A stretch of 56,311 bases of DNA from Bacteroidota bacterium (GTDB taxonomy: Bacteria; Bacteroidota; Bacteroidia; Cytophagales; Cytophagaceae): contig JAEVZS010000014.1 of assembly GCA_023392125.1 (NCBI GenBank), positions 1-56,311 on the forward strand, given 5' to 3'. A program made the position numbers and the translations under genes. Numbering within the stretch: position 1 is the stretch's first letter; each line of letters opens with the position of its first letter. The notes below the pieces were generated by a model. The model worked only from the letters and a program-made list of their open reading frames with translations. It searched no databases and was not told where the DNA came from. Below, in pieces: positions 41,946 through 50,290 of this stretch.

Positions 41946-44027
41946 TCAATATCCCCCGCTATATTTCCGTATGCTCCACTCTGCGGAGATCAGTATAATA
42001 ATCAGAATCAGCAGCCAGGGCAGATGTATAATCTCCCTGAAATCTTCCGTTGAGTGGATAATTGACCGCAATTCTGTGTTTTTCAACTGATCATTAAGAT
42101 CATCCCATTGAGTCGCTGCAAAAAACTGTCCGTTTGTTTTTAGAGAAAGCTCCTGAAGCATACCATGATTCGCCTGGGTATTTAACGCTTCCAATCGCTG
42201 TTCTCTGATCAGAAACTCCCCGGCTGCCTGATACGTCTGCCCGGCATGCTCCACACTACCGGTATACGAATATAGTCCAGGCTTCAGTCCTTTTACTTCA
42301 AAAACAGAATTGCTCTCCGTATTGGTAAAGGCGTACTGGAGCACACTGCCGTCTTCTCCTTTAATATTCAGGCTGATTTTTTTGCCATATACCGGCTCAT
42401 AGATATCATTATACAACTGGGCCTCAAAAGCAACATATTCGTTTTCATTGACCTCATTGTGCAAGGGAGCCAGCCGGAATTTGCGTTTATCTTCCCTGGA
42501 AGAGAGATATTGGAACAAAGAATTAAAGAACGTATCAAAAAACTGTGTTGATCCGGTTGATTTGAACTCTTCCAGTCTCCACTGCCATATACCTTCAGCC
42601 GTCAATACTGCGGCTTTTTTCCCGCTTTCGTTTCGTAAAGCAAGCAAGGGATTATCGGTAACCACTGATCCGACCTTCTGATACAGGACTATTTCGGAAC
42701 TGGCTTTAGGGACGATGGTTCCAAATGGTGCAATCAACGGAGGATATTTACCAAGCACGGAAGCTTCGCCCCGATCCAGCCTGAATCTTTCAAATCCACT
42801 GCTTAAGCTGGCATTGACGAGATCTTTCTGAGTGCTTCTGGTGGTAATTTCCAACACTTCGTTTACCTGATTCAGCTTTGCAATATTGCTTTGATTGCCC
42901 GTGATATAAAAGAAAGATGATGACATGGATTTCAGCTTTTGTATTAGCATATCTGTTCCGCCACTGAAGTCCGGCAACTGATGAAAAATAACAAGATCGT
43001 ATTTATCCTCCTTCAATGAAGTGATACCCGGAATAAAAAGGCTTAGCTCATAGTTATCTTTTTGTTCGATTACACTCTTCAACGCCTTGATATCAGGATG
43101 AGGGCCACTGGCAGCCAGCAGAATTTTTTCTCTGGCATCCATAATCTCGATATAGGCATGCGCCGAATTGTTCTGGTCGGTAAACTCCTGATCCAGGGGT
43201 TCCACTTCCACAATATAATGCTGCAGGCCGGGTTTGGAAGATGCGATGGAAAACTCTGTTTCCACCAGTGTCTTTCCCGCCAGCTGTATACTTTTTTCTT
43301 CCAGTGTTTTCCCGCTCTGCTTTAATTTAACACGGATCGTCTGCCCTGAGAATCCGGTATTCTGTATTTCGGCAATCAGAGGAAACTTATTGCCTGTATA
43401 GGCAATCCTGTTGTACAGCAGATTTTTAATTTTAAGATCCCGACGGGTAGTCGTATCGCCAAAGCCCACGGTCAATACAGGAAAAGTATACTGACGAAAC
43501 AAAGGATCCATTCCTTCATTAAAAATTCCGTCGCTAAGCAATACAACTCCGGCCAGATTGCGGTTTTCGTAATTGGTTTCGATGCTGGCAAGCATGGTAC
43601 CCAGATTGGTTGATTTCTCACCGAACTGGAGTGAATCAAGTGCTTCCGGATCTGTCTGTCCTGCCAGCGTTATAATTTCAACATCTACTTCCTCACTCTG
43701 CAGCCGGGAAGCAAGCTGCCCGATTTCTGCTCTCAGCCGGATAAGTCCTGTCGTATCCATTCCATAGTGCATGGATTCCGAATTATCGACGGCAATGACA
43801 ATTGAGGGTTTTTCAAAATAGTTTCTGATCAGCTGGATCAAAGGGCCGGTCAGTAAAAAACAAATCAGAAATACCGCCAAAAAGCGGATAGAGAACAAAA
43901 TCCGGCTGGTCATCTTCGTCCAGGGGCCGGATCTGGTATAAAGCAACGCTGCATATGTCAGACCAGCCACCACACAGAGCACAATATACCACGGTGAAGT
44001 TTCAGTAAGTATCTTAAATCTCTCCAT
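41946..44027 (-). CDS. Membrane protein with VWA domain
   Basis: A 693-residue membrane protein. Two helices at the N-terminus (about 12 to 30 and 42 to 62) precede a von Willebrand A domain with the metal site D-x-S-x-S (Asp81-Asn-Ser83-Glu-Ser85). A long beta-rich region follows (about 240 to 640), and one membrane helix closes the chain (L-P-W-L-L-I-L-I-I-I-L-I). This layout resembles the BatA-type or CARDB-containing VWA proteins of Bacteroidota, in which the domain faces the cytoplasm or periplasm between helices. No MoxR ATPase or other Bat genes adjoin it, so its role is open. Confidence 0.78.
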   Translation of the reverse strand: MERFKILTETSPWYIVLCVVAGLTYAALLYTRSGPWTKMTSRILFSIRFLAVFLICFLLTGPLIQLIRNYFEKPSIVIAVDNSESMHYGMDTTGLIRLRAEIGQLASRLQSEEVDVEIITLAGQTDPEALDSLQFGEKSTNLGTMLASIETNYENRNLAGVVLLSDGIFNEGMDPLFRQYTFPVLTVGFGDTTTRRDLKIKNLLYNRIAYTGNKFPLIAEIQNTGFSGQTIRVKLKQSGKTLEEKSIQLAGKTLVETEFSIASSKPGLQHYIVEVEPLDQEFTDQNNSAHAYIEIMDAREKILLAASGPHPDIKALKSVIEQKDNYELSLFIPGITSLKEDKYDLVIFHQLPDFSGGTDMLIQKLKSMSSSFFYITGNQSNIAKLNQVNEVLEITTRSTQKDLVNASLSSGFERFRLDRGEASVLGKYPPLIAPFGTIVPKASSEIVLYQKVGSVVTDNPLLALRNESGKKAAVLTAEGIWQWRLEEFKSTGSTQFFDTFFNSLFQYLSSREDKRKFRLAPLHNEVNENEYVAFEAQLYNDIYEPVYGKKISLNIKGEDGSVLQYAFTNTESNSVFEVKGLKPGLYSYTGSVEHAGQTYQAAGEFLIREQRLEALNTQANHGMLQELSLKTNGQFFAATQWDDLNDQLKNTELRSIIHSTEDFREIIHLPWLLILIIILISAEWSIRKYSGGY

Positions 44028-44036
44028 ACAAAAGAA

Positions 44037-44062
44037 AGCCTTTCCGGTTGATTGGAAAGGCT
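44037..44062 (-). terminator. Terminator of fabG
   Basis: AGCCTTTCC and GGAAAGGCT form a 9-bp stem with an 8-base loop. On the minus strand TTCTTTTG follows. It separates fabG from the VWA gene, whose start codon is only 10 bases further on. Confidence 0.75.
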
Positions 44063-44105
44063 AATATAAAAACTTATGTGAATATGCAACGAATATATAA
44101 ACGCA

Positions 44106-44852
44106 TTAGGTAAGCATACCACCATCCACCTGTATTACCTGACCGGTAATATAAGCCGACAGATCTGATGCCAGAAATACCGCTGCGTTGGCCACATCAT
44201 CTGCTCTTCCTGCACGTTTCAGCGGAATACTGTTTTTCCACTCTTCCACTACTTTTGCATCCAGCTCACCGGTCATTTCTGTTTCAATAAAGCCCGGAGC
44301 AATCGCGTTGGAGCGAATATTTCTGCTTCCAAGTTCCAGCGCTACTGATTTGGTAAAGCCAATGATGCCTGATTTGGATGCAGCATAGTTAGCCTGACCT
44401 GCATTTCCTCTGATACCAACTACAGATGTTATATTAATTATTGAACCGTATTTTTGTTTCATTAATTGTTTAACCGCTGCCTTGGTCAGATTAAAAACCG
44501 ACTTCAGGTTGATGTTAATTACTGTGTCCCACTGCTCCTCGCTCATACGCATCAGCAGCCCGTCTCTGGTTACACCGGCATTGTTGACCAATGCGTCCAC
44601 TGAGCCGAAATCAGCAATTACCTGATTGACCAGCTCTTCTGCTGCTGCATACTGTGATGCATCCGAACGATATCCCTTTGCCTTGATACCAAGCGCAGAA
44701 AGCTCTTTTTCAAGAGCCTCACCCTTTTCAACACTGGACAAATAGGTAAAGGCTACGTTGGCGCCTTCCTGAGCAAACCTGGTAGCAATCGCTCTTCCTA
44801 TTCCTTTTGAAGCTCCTGTGACAAGTATGTTTTTACCTTGTAGTAGTCCCAT
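44106..44852 (-). CDS. fabG: 3-oxoacyl-[acyl-carrier-protein] reductase
   Basis: NADPH-dependent short-chain reductase of fatty acid synthesis, 248 residues. It shows T-G-A-S-K-G-I-G (cofactor site), N-N-A-G, the catalytic Ser and Y-A-A-S-K, and I-A-P-G-F-I-E-T-E-M, and ends in Y-I-T-G-Q-V-I-Q-V-D-G-G-M. Length and motifs fit FabG well, though other SDR enzymes of this shape exist. It is a single-gene unit with its own promoter and terminator. Confidence 0.93.
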   Translation of the reverse strand: MGLLQGKNILVTGASKGIGRAIATRFAQEGANVAFTYLSSVEKGEALEKELSALGIKAKGYRSDASQYAAAEELVNQVIADFGSVDALVNNAGVTRDGLLMRMSEEQWDTVININLKSVFNLTKAAVKQLMKQKYGSIINITSVVGIRGNAGQANYAASKSGIIGFTKSVALELGSRNIRSNAIAPGFIETEMTGELDAKVVEEWKNSIPLKRAGRADDVANAAVFLASDLSAYITGQVIQVDGGMLT

Positions 44853-44892
44853 TATTCCTTGATTATTTTCAATTATTCTATTAATCAGCGGC

Positions 44893-44923
44893 CAAAAATA
44901 GGGAATTCATGGTAAGTACCAAA
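44893..44923 (-). promoter_or_regulatory. Bacteroidota-type promoter of fabG
   Basis: On the minus strand TTTG (44923 to 44920), a 19-base spacer and TATTTTTG (44900 to 44893) match the consensus. Transcription would start near 44886, about 34 bases before the ATG. Confidence 0.65.
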
Positions 44924-45027
44924 AACATCCGTCCAAAGAATTTGGTTGTGAAGATAATTTTCAGTCCCAAATACATCCGGTTTTAAGTAATTTGTGGACA
45001 AATCAATAAATACTTCCCAAATTTAAC

Positions 45028-45058
45028 TTGGTACTTTGTACACTCTGGTATAAATTTG
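45028..45058 (+). promoter_or_regulatory. Bacteroidota-type promoter of lpdA
   Basis: TTG at 45028 to 45030, a 20-base spacer and TAAATTTG at 45051 to 45058 match the consensus. The leader to the ATG at 45102 would be about 37 bases. Confidence 0.72.
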
Positions 45059-45101
45059 CCGCCTAAGATTGTATTAAGTTAGAAAAAAAACTGAATATAC
45101 T

Positions 45102-46496
45102 ATGTCAGCAAAATATGATGTGATCGTAATCGGCAGCGGTCCGGGCGGATATGTAGCTGCTATCCGTGCCTCCCAGCTTGGCCTGAAAACGGCAGTTGTT
45201 GAAAAAGCCGAACTGGGTGGAATTTGCCTTAACTGGGGTTGTATTCCAACCAAAGCCCTGCTTAAAAGCGCTCAGGTATTTGAATATATCAAACATGCTT
45301 CCGATTACGGCATCCAGGTCAAGGAAGCCAGCGCAGACTTTGGCGCAGTTATCAAAAGAAGCCGGGACGTCGCAGCCGGTATGAGCAAAGGAATTCAGTT
45401 TCTTTTCAAGAAAAACAAAATCGATATCATCAATGGCTTTGGCAAGCTGAAGGGAAAAGAAAAGGTTGAGGTAACCGATGAGAAGGACAATAAAACGGTT
45501 TACGAAGCAAAGCATATCATTCTTGCAACCGGCGGACGGTCAAGAGAGCTTCCTAATCTGAAAATCGACAACGAAAAGGTAATCGGCTACAGAAAGGCAA
45601 TGGTACTGGAGAAAAAGCCGGAGTCAATGGTTATTGTAGGTTCCGGAGCCATCGGAGTTGAATTTGCCTATTTTTACGCTGCCATGGGTACGAAGGTAAC
45701 CATCGTGGAATATATGCCAAACATCGTACCGGTAGAAGATGAAGATATCTCCAAGCAACTGGAGAAAGAATACAAGAAGCTTGGAATAAGCATTATGACC
45801 AGGTCTTCTGTGGAAGCTGTCGATACCAAAGGAAGCAAAACCAAGGTAAAGGTCAAAACTGAAAAAGGCGAAGAAACACTTGAGTGCGATATCGTGCTGT
45901 CAGCGGTAGGTGTACAAACCAATCTGGAAGGCATCGGCCTGGAAGATGTAGGAGTAGCTACGGATAAAGGAAAAGTAATCGTTGACGATTTCTACCGTAC
46001 CAATATTCCGGGAGTATATGCCATCGGTGATATCGTGCACGGACCGGCTCTTGCGCACGTTGCATCAGCCGAAGGTATCATATGCGTTGAAAAAATCGCC
46101 GGAGAGCACCCTGAGCCGCTTGACTACGGCAATATTCCCGGATGTACATACTGTACGCCGGAAATTGCTTCTGTCGGACTTACCGAGAAGCAGGCCAAAG
46201 AAAAAGGCTATGAAATCAAAGTCGGCAAGTTCCCGTTCAGCGCTTCCGGCAAGGCAAGTGCGGCAGGCGCGAAAGAAGGTTTTGTAAAAGTGATTTTTGA
46301 TGCCAAATACGGAGAATTCCTCGGAGCACACATGATCGGCGCAAACGTAACGGAAATGATCGCTGAGGTCGTAGTAGCCAGGAAACTGGAAACTACCGGG
46401 CATGAAATTATCAAAGCGGTACATCCGCACCCGACTATGTCCGAAGCAATTATGGAAGCAACGGCAGCCGCTTATGGTGAGGTGATTCACCTGTAA
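45102..46496 (+). CDS. lpdA: Dihydrolipoamide dehydrogenase (E3)
   Basis: Flavoenzyme that reoxidises dihydrolipoamide in the 2-oxo acid dehydrogenase complexes and the glycine cleavage system, 464 residues. The FAD motif G-S-G-P-G-G-Y is at the N-terminus, the redox disulfide is in G-G-I-C-L-N-W-G-C-I-P-T-K, the NAD motif is G-S-G-A-I-G-V-E-F, and the C-terminal active-site base is in H-P-H-P-T-M-S-E-A. It has its own promoter and terminator. Partners GcvP and the fused E1 dehydrogenase are elsewhere in this window. Confidence 0.97.
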   Translation: MSAKYDVIVIGSGPGGYVAAIRASQLGLKTAVVEKAELGGICLNWGCIPTKALLKSAQVFEYIKHASDYGIQVKEASADFGAVIKRSRDVAAGMSKGIQFLFKKNKIDIINGFGKLKGKEKVEVTDEKDNKTVYEAKHIILATGGRSRELPNLKIDNEKVIGYRKAMVLEKKPESMVIVGSGAIGVEFAYFYAAMGTKVTIVEYMPNIVPVEDEDISKQLEKEYKKLGISIMTRSSVEAVDTKGSKTKVKVKTEKGEETLECDIVLSAVGVQTNLEGIGLEDVGVATDKGKVIVDDFYRTNIPGVYAIGDIVHGPALAHVASAEGIICVEKIAGEHPEPLDYGNIPGCTYCTPEIASVGLTEKQAKEKGYEIKVGKFPFSASGKASAAGAKEGFVKVIFDAKYGEFLGAHMIGANVTEMIAEVVVARKLETTGHEIIKAVHPHPTMSEAIMEATAAAYGEVIHL

Positions 46497-46520
46497 ATCA
46501 ACGTTGTATTACAAGATATA

Positions 46521-46555
46521 AAAACGGCAACGAGGATCTCGTTGCCGTTTTTCTT
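46521..46555 (+). terminator. Terminator of lpdA
   Basis: AAAACGGCAACGAG and CTCGTTGCCGTTTT form a perfect 14-bp stem with a 3-base loop, followed by TCTTTT. Confidence 0.92.
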
Positions 46556-46820
46556 TTAGCCAGAGATTTCGATTAAAAAATAGCAGGATCAGGCACCTGC
46601 CATACCATATTAAAAGGTTGAAGTTTAAAGCTTAAGGCTCAAAGATAGCAACGTGGTCATCGGCGGGAAGTGAAGCCCGCTTGTATTTTTATATCTCTGG
46701 TATGAGAGTATCTGTTTTGCCTTCGAGGGCCTCAGGCAACCATCCCGTAGACTTCGAGGACTTCTGCCGCTAGGATGTAAAAAGCGCTTGTCCGAACCTT
46801 CTCTGACATACGTAAACATA

Positions 46821-46854
46821 AAGGCCTCTGAAGAATGATTCTTCAGAGGCCTTT
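46821..46854 (-). terminator. Terminator of lipA
   Basis: AAAGGCCTCTGAAGAAT and its complement form a stem of about 16 bp with a very short loop, 20 bases after the lipA stop codon. The T run on the minus strand is short (TTTATG). Confidence 0.7.
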
Positions 46855-46873
46855 ATCTTATATATTCCGTTAC

Positions 46874-47755
46874 TTATACATTCACGTGTCTCTCGGCATG
46901 ATAGCTGGAACGCACCAGCGGGCCGGACTCTACGTACTTCAATCCGATTTTTTCTCCCAGCTCCTTGTAACGCGCAAACTGATCGGGATGAATAAACTCT
47001 GCTACTTCAATATGCATTTTTGTAGGTTGCAGATACTGGCCGAGTGTCAGAATATCCAGTCCGTTTTCCACAAGATGCTCCATAGCTTCCACTACTTCCG
47101 CCTCTGTTTCCCCCAATCCGAGCATGATCCCCGACTTGGTTCTTTTGCCATAGGCTTTCGTGCGTTTGATCTGCTCCAGACTACGTTCGTATTTTGCCTG
47201 AGGACGCACCATACGATAGAGACGCTTTACTGTTTCCATATTGTGCGAAACTACCTCCTGCCCTGCGCTAATCATCATTTCAAGCGCTTCCCAGTTACCT
47301 TTTACGTCAGGAATCAGTGTCTCAATGGTTGTTTCAGGAGAAGTTGTCTTGATTTCCACAACGGTCTTATGCCATATGTCAGCTCCCCGGTCCTTTAGCT
47401 CATCACGGTTTACCGAGGTAAGCACACAATGCTTCACTCCCATCAGCCTGACAGCTTCAGCTACTCTCCTTGGCTCATCCTCATCGTATTCATTCGGTCT
47501 TCCGGTAGCTACTGCACAAAAAGAGCAGCTCCGCGTGCATACATTGCCCAGAATCATAAACGTGGCTGTACCGGCTCCCCAGCATTCTCCCATATTGGGG
47601 CAATTGCCGCTTTCACATATGGTATGCAGCTTATATTCATCTACAAGCGCCCGTACTTTTCGAAACTCTTTACCAACCGGAAGCTTCACTCTCAGCCAGT
47701 CAGGCTTGGCTGTTCGTTTATTGGCCTCAGGTGAAATCACTGGCAGTTCAATCAT
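46874..47755 (-). CDS. lipA: Lipoyl synthase
   Basis: Radical SAM enzyme that inserts two sulfur atoms into octanoyl-protein to make lipoyl groups, 293 residues. The auxiliary cluster cysteines are in C-E-S-G-N-C-P-N-M-G-E-C, the radical SAM cluster in C-T-R-S-C-S-F-C, and the C-terminal R-S-S-Y motif is present. Lipoylation serves the E2 and H proteins that work with lpdA, gcvP and the fused E1 in this window. LipB is not visible here. Confidence 0.97.
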   Translation of the reverse strand: MIELPVISPEANKRTAKPDWLRVKLPVGKEFRKVRALVDEYKLHTICESGNCPNMGECWGAGTATFMILGNVCTRSCSFCAVATGRPNEYDEDEPRRVAEAVRLMGVKHCVLTSVNRDELKDRGADIWHKTVVEIKTTSPETTIETLIPDVKGNWEALEMMISAGQEVVSHNMETVKRLYRMVRPQAKYERSLEQIKRTKAYGKRTKSGIMLGLGETEAEVVEAMEHLVENGLDILTLGQYLQPTKMHIEVAEFIHPDQFARYKELGEKIGLKYVESGPLVRSSYHAERHVNV

Positions 47756-47861
47756 CGCTTTCGATTTTTAGACTATAATTTAGTAAATATAACAAAAATG
47801 GTCAAAAGAAATGCACGCTGCAGAGGCTTATTCGGTAATTGCACCGGACTGAACAACCAGA

Positions 47862-48629
47862 TTACTTTCTCCAGCCCAGAAAGACATTCAGAAACAAAGA
47901 GGTATACAGCCAGGGATTTTGGGTATAAGGTATCAGTACGATGCGGTTTCCCTCAATCCCCCCGGAACCATTCCGGACAAAGGCTTCGATAAGTCCTCCG
48001 GCCTCCAGACCTGAAATACGTTTGCCGTAATTGCCGAAATAGAAGGACAAAGACCCTCTTAAATGAAGCCCCGGTGCGATCTGTGATTTGTCAAAACCCC
48101 GGAAAAAGCCTCCGCTGCCCATAATACGGTTGGCATTGCTATGCCTGGCCGGATCAAAAGGCTCTTTTTCCACAACACTGAAATCTCCCGATCTGGAGTA
48201 GTCAAATTCGATATAATAGGGTTTTACAATACCGATAGACAAGCCGCCTGAGAGGTTTCCGTTGACCTGCACTCCTTCTTCTCTGGCAGGCGGAAACAGT
48301 ATCCATTGTCTCCCGTAATACGGGCGTACAGAGAACAAATAGTTCTGTTTCCCCAATATGAATGTATTACCGGTATTGAAGCTGCTTACTTTTACCTCCT
48401 GAGCATGCTTTATATGCACAATCTCAAGCCCTGCCAGCCGGCAGCTGTTTCGGCCTGTTTTTTTGACAAATTGCGCCATCACCCCGCCGATCAGGCCGGC
48501 ATTGGTGTGAAAGTTGGCTCCAATGATTTTTTCCTGCTCATAGTTCAGCACCATAATGGTCTGCTGCGCAGACACCAGCCTGGCAAATACCACAAAAAAT
48601 AAGGCCATAAGCCATGTACGGAACTGCAT
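47862..48629 (-). CDS. Probable outer-membrane beta-barrel protein
   Basis: A 255-residue exported protein that I cannot assign to a named family. A signal peptide (about 1 to 21, cleavage near V-S-A-Q) precedes alternating aromatic and small residues typical of an outer-membrane barrel, with segments such as Y-L-F-S-V-R-P-Y-Y-G-R and S-L-S-F-Y-F-G-N-Y-G and a C-terminal F-L-N-V-F-L-G-W-R-K. It lies between lipA and the YtxJ operon, all on the minus strand, but is set off by a terminator upstream. Confidence 0.7.
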   Translation of the reverse strand: MQFRTWLMALFFVVFARLVSAQQTIMVLNYEQEKIIGANFHTNAGLIGGVMAQFVKKTGRNSCRLAGLEIVHIKHAQEVKVSSFNTGNTFILGKQNYLFSVRPYYGRQWILFPPAREEGVQVNGNLSGGLSIGIVKPYYIEFDYSRSGDFSVVEKEPFDPARHSNANRIMGSGGFFRGFDKSQIAPGLHLRGSLSFYFGNYGKRISGLEAGGLIEAFVRNGSGGIEGNRIVLIPYTQNPWLYTSLFLNVFLGWRK

Positions 48630-48723
48630 TTTATCAGATCTTTATTGTTACTTACTACCGGATTATATTCTAACCTTCAATGTGCCTATTGGTTCAGGAG
48701 TAAAAAATCATCTGTAATAAAAA

Positions 48724-48756
48724 AAGCAGGGTGATTGCTTAAAACAGCCCCTGCTT
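48724..48756 (-). terminator. Terminator of the lipoprotein/repeat-protein/ytxJ operon
   Basis: AAGCAGGG and CCCTGCTT form an 8-bp stem with a 17-base loop, 26 bases after the ytxJ stop codon. On the minus strand a run of seven T residues follows. Confidence 0.85.
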
Positions 48757-48781
48757 CTACTGTTGATTATCGTACAAAAAG

Positions 48782-49123
48782 CTATTCTGATGCTTTGGTT
48801 ACTATATCTTTGTAACTGATTCCCATGTGACTGGCAGTATACACACAATTGCCATCTTTTATCAGGAGAACCTGAGGTGATTCATGCTCGACTGAAAACT
48901 CCGAAGCGATCCGGTCGGATATTTCCCTGAATGAAAGTAGATCGAGATAATATGGCTTTACCTTACCCGTTTCCCCGTCCTGCCATGCACGCTCCAGCCG
49001 GTTTAATGCCGCTGAACTTATAGAGCATCTGGTACTGTGCTTAAAGATCAGCACATTTACATTCTCCGATTCTGTCTTAAGCTCCTGCAGTTGCTGCAGA
49101 TCTGTCAATTTGTTCCAATTCAT
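48782..49123 (-). CDS. ytxJ: Bacillithiol-system redox protein YtxJ
   Basis: Small thioredoxin-fold protein of 113 residues of the YtxJ family (DUF2847), thought to reduce mixed disulfides between proteins and bacillithiol. The single conserved cysteine lies in H-S-T-R-C-S-I-S (Cys33), and the sequence continues with P-Y-Y-L-D-L and E-S-P-Q-V-L-L-I-K-D-G, as in a monothiol glutaredoxin-like fold. Its ATG is 1 base after the stop codon of the basic repeat protein, so translation is probably coupled. It indicates that the cell uses bacillithiol. Confidence 0.85.
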   Translation of the reverse strand: MNWNKLTDLQQLQELKTESENVNVLIFKHSTRCSISSAALNRLERAWQDGETGKVKPYYLDLLSFREISDRIASEFSVEHESPQVLLIKDGNCVYTASHMGISYKDIVTKASE

Positions 49124-49124
49124 A

Positions 49125-49943
49125 TCAATACCAGATTTCTGCTTCGTTTTTATTATGTTTCGGCTTACGCATCTTCTGCTTCATATAATTCGCGTCTTCC
49201 ACTCCTTTCTGTCTTCTCATACGCTTCATCATACGTTTTCTGTAACGTTCTTTCGCGGTGTATGAATTCTTCACCTTGCCACCACGATAGACAGCACTCG
49301 GATGCATACCCTTCTTACGTTTTGTAACAATGATATCTCCTTTATAATTCGCAATATCCTTGTTTTTCTTACGTATCTGGCGGGCTCTCTGATTCAGTGT
49401 CCTGACCAGGATATCTCCGGAGCTGCTGGCAATCTCCTTGCCTTTTTTGTGACGCATGGCCTCGCGCCTTGCCAGATAGTTGCCACCGATATCTCCTTCA
49501 TTACTGGCAATCTTTTTCTGGGTTTTGCGACTTTCAGCACGCGCCTCATTGACTGCCTTCATATCAATACTACCTGTATTGCCGGCAATGGCTTTGGCCG
49601 TCTTACGCTGGCCGCTGAGATCAACGCGCATATCCCCTGTATTGTTTGCCGCCAGCTTGGCAGTCCGCCGGTTATCCACCTGCGAAGCAACCCGTATATT
49701 GCCGGAAGAGGTTGTACCCTGGTATTTCCTCATATTGGCATTTTTAACGGCTATGGTTCCGGAGTTTTCCCCCATTTCCTTATTGCTCTGACGCATTTTC
49801 CGGGGACGGGTGTCGATCTTGTCACCCTTATTACCAGCCGCTTCCTTGTCACTTGTCCGTTCAGCTTTGCGCTGCGCGTTTGCAGCTCCGGCAGACAGCA
49901 GCACAAATCCGGACAATACAAGGAAAAAGGAAATATATTTCAT
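49125..49943 (-). CDS. Secreted, very basic protein of GDI repeats
   Basis: A 272-residue exported protein that I do not recognise. The ATG at 49943 opens a signal peptide (M-K-Y-I-S-F-F-L-V-L-S-G-F, cleavage near A-N-A-Q); the longer frame reads into the lipoprotein gene. The mature part, coded at about 49841 to 49308, is eight degenerate units of 19 to 26 residues with the core A-x-N-x-G-D-I-x-V, each followed by a stretch rich in Arg, Lys and Gln. A Lys/Arg-rich tail with R-M-M-K-R-M-R-R and K-H-N-K-N-E-A-E-I-W-Y ends the chain. The high positive charge suggests binding to nucleic acid, polyanionic polysaccharide or peptidoglycan-associated polymers outside the cytoplasm; this is a guess. 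Confidence 0.75.
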   Translation of the reverse strand: MKYISFFLVLSGFVLLSAGAANAQRKAERTSDKEAAGNKGDKIDTRPRKMRQSNKEMGENSGTIAVKNANMRKYQGTTSSGNIRVASQVDNRRTAKLAANNTGDMRVDLSGQRKTAKAIAGNTGSIDMKAVNEARAESRKTQKKIASNEGDIGGNYLARREAMRHKKGKEIASSSGDILVRTLNQRARQIRKKNKDIANYKGDIIVTKRKKGMHPSAVYRGGKVKNSYTAKERYRKRMMKRMRRQKGVEDANYMKQKMRKPKHNKNEAEIWY

Positions 49944-49971
49944 GAAAGATGTGTGACTAAACAAGACAAAA

Positions 49972-50241
49972 TTAGATTCTGGTTCTTCTCTGCTTCTGTA
50001 TCTTCTTCGGATTTTTCTTATTGACAATACCCGTTTCCTTGTTGATTCTGCCCTTCTTTTTGTGCTTATCCTTTAATTGCCCGTCGGAATTAAACATGCT
50101 CAGATCAGCAGCATCAGCCTGACCGAGTCCGGGACAGGGATAGCTCTTATTCGCACAGGATGCTCCGGCAACAGCCAGCACGCCTGCAAGACCGATCATC
50201 CAAAGCTGATTTACAAGGCTCTTCTTCGACAAAATCTTCAT
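49972..50241 (-). CDS. Small basic lipoprotein
   Basis: An 89-residue lipoprotein of unknown function. The signal sequence ends in A-G-A-S-C with a probable lipidated cysteine at about residue 29. The mature part has a short segment with C-P-G-L-G-Q-A-D-A and then a tail rich in Lys, Arg and Asn (K-D-K-H-K-K-K-G-R, K-K-N-P-K-K-I-Q-K-Q-R-R). It precedes the basic repeat protein by 28 bases and shares its basic character, so the two probably act together. Confidence 0.7.
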   Translation of the reverse strand: MKILSKKSLVNQLWMIGLAGVLAVAGASCANKSYPCPGLGQADAADLSMFNSDGQLKDKHKKKGRINKETGIVNKKNPKKIQKQRRTRI

Positions 50242-50261
50242 ATAGCACTAAGTATTACGTC

Positions 50262-50269
50262 CAAATTTA
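50262..50269 (-). promoter_or_regulatory. Possible -7 box of the lipoprotein/repeat-protein/ytxJ operon
   Basis: On the minus strand TAAATTTG fits TAnnTTTG, 20 bases before the ATG at 50241, which would leave a leader of about 14 bases. The upstream TTG element is not seen. Confidence 0.4.
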
Positions 50270-50290
50270 ACGATAAAATATAATAATTTA

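Larger units (their letters stand above)
46497..46873. other. Intergenic region between lpdA and lipA
   Basis: These 377 bases carry the lpdA terminator at the left and the lipA terminator at the right. The middle 250 bases have several short inverted repeats, for example GCGGG/CCCGC near 46662 to 46680 followed by a T-rich stretch. A minus-strand frame of 64 codons (46625 to 46819) does not look like a protein. The base composition is somewhat richer in G and C than other spacers. Confidence 0.5.

Noticed and set aside
46625..46819. Minus-strand frame of 64 codons between lpdA and lipA
   Set aside because: The composition is arginine- and serine-rich with no domain, it crosses inverted repeats, and it lies between two terminators without a promoter.
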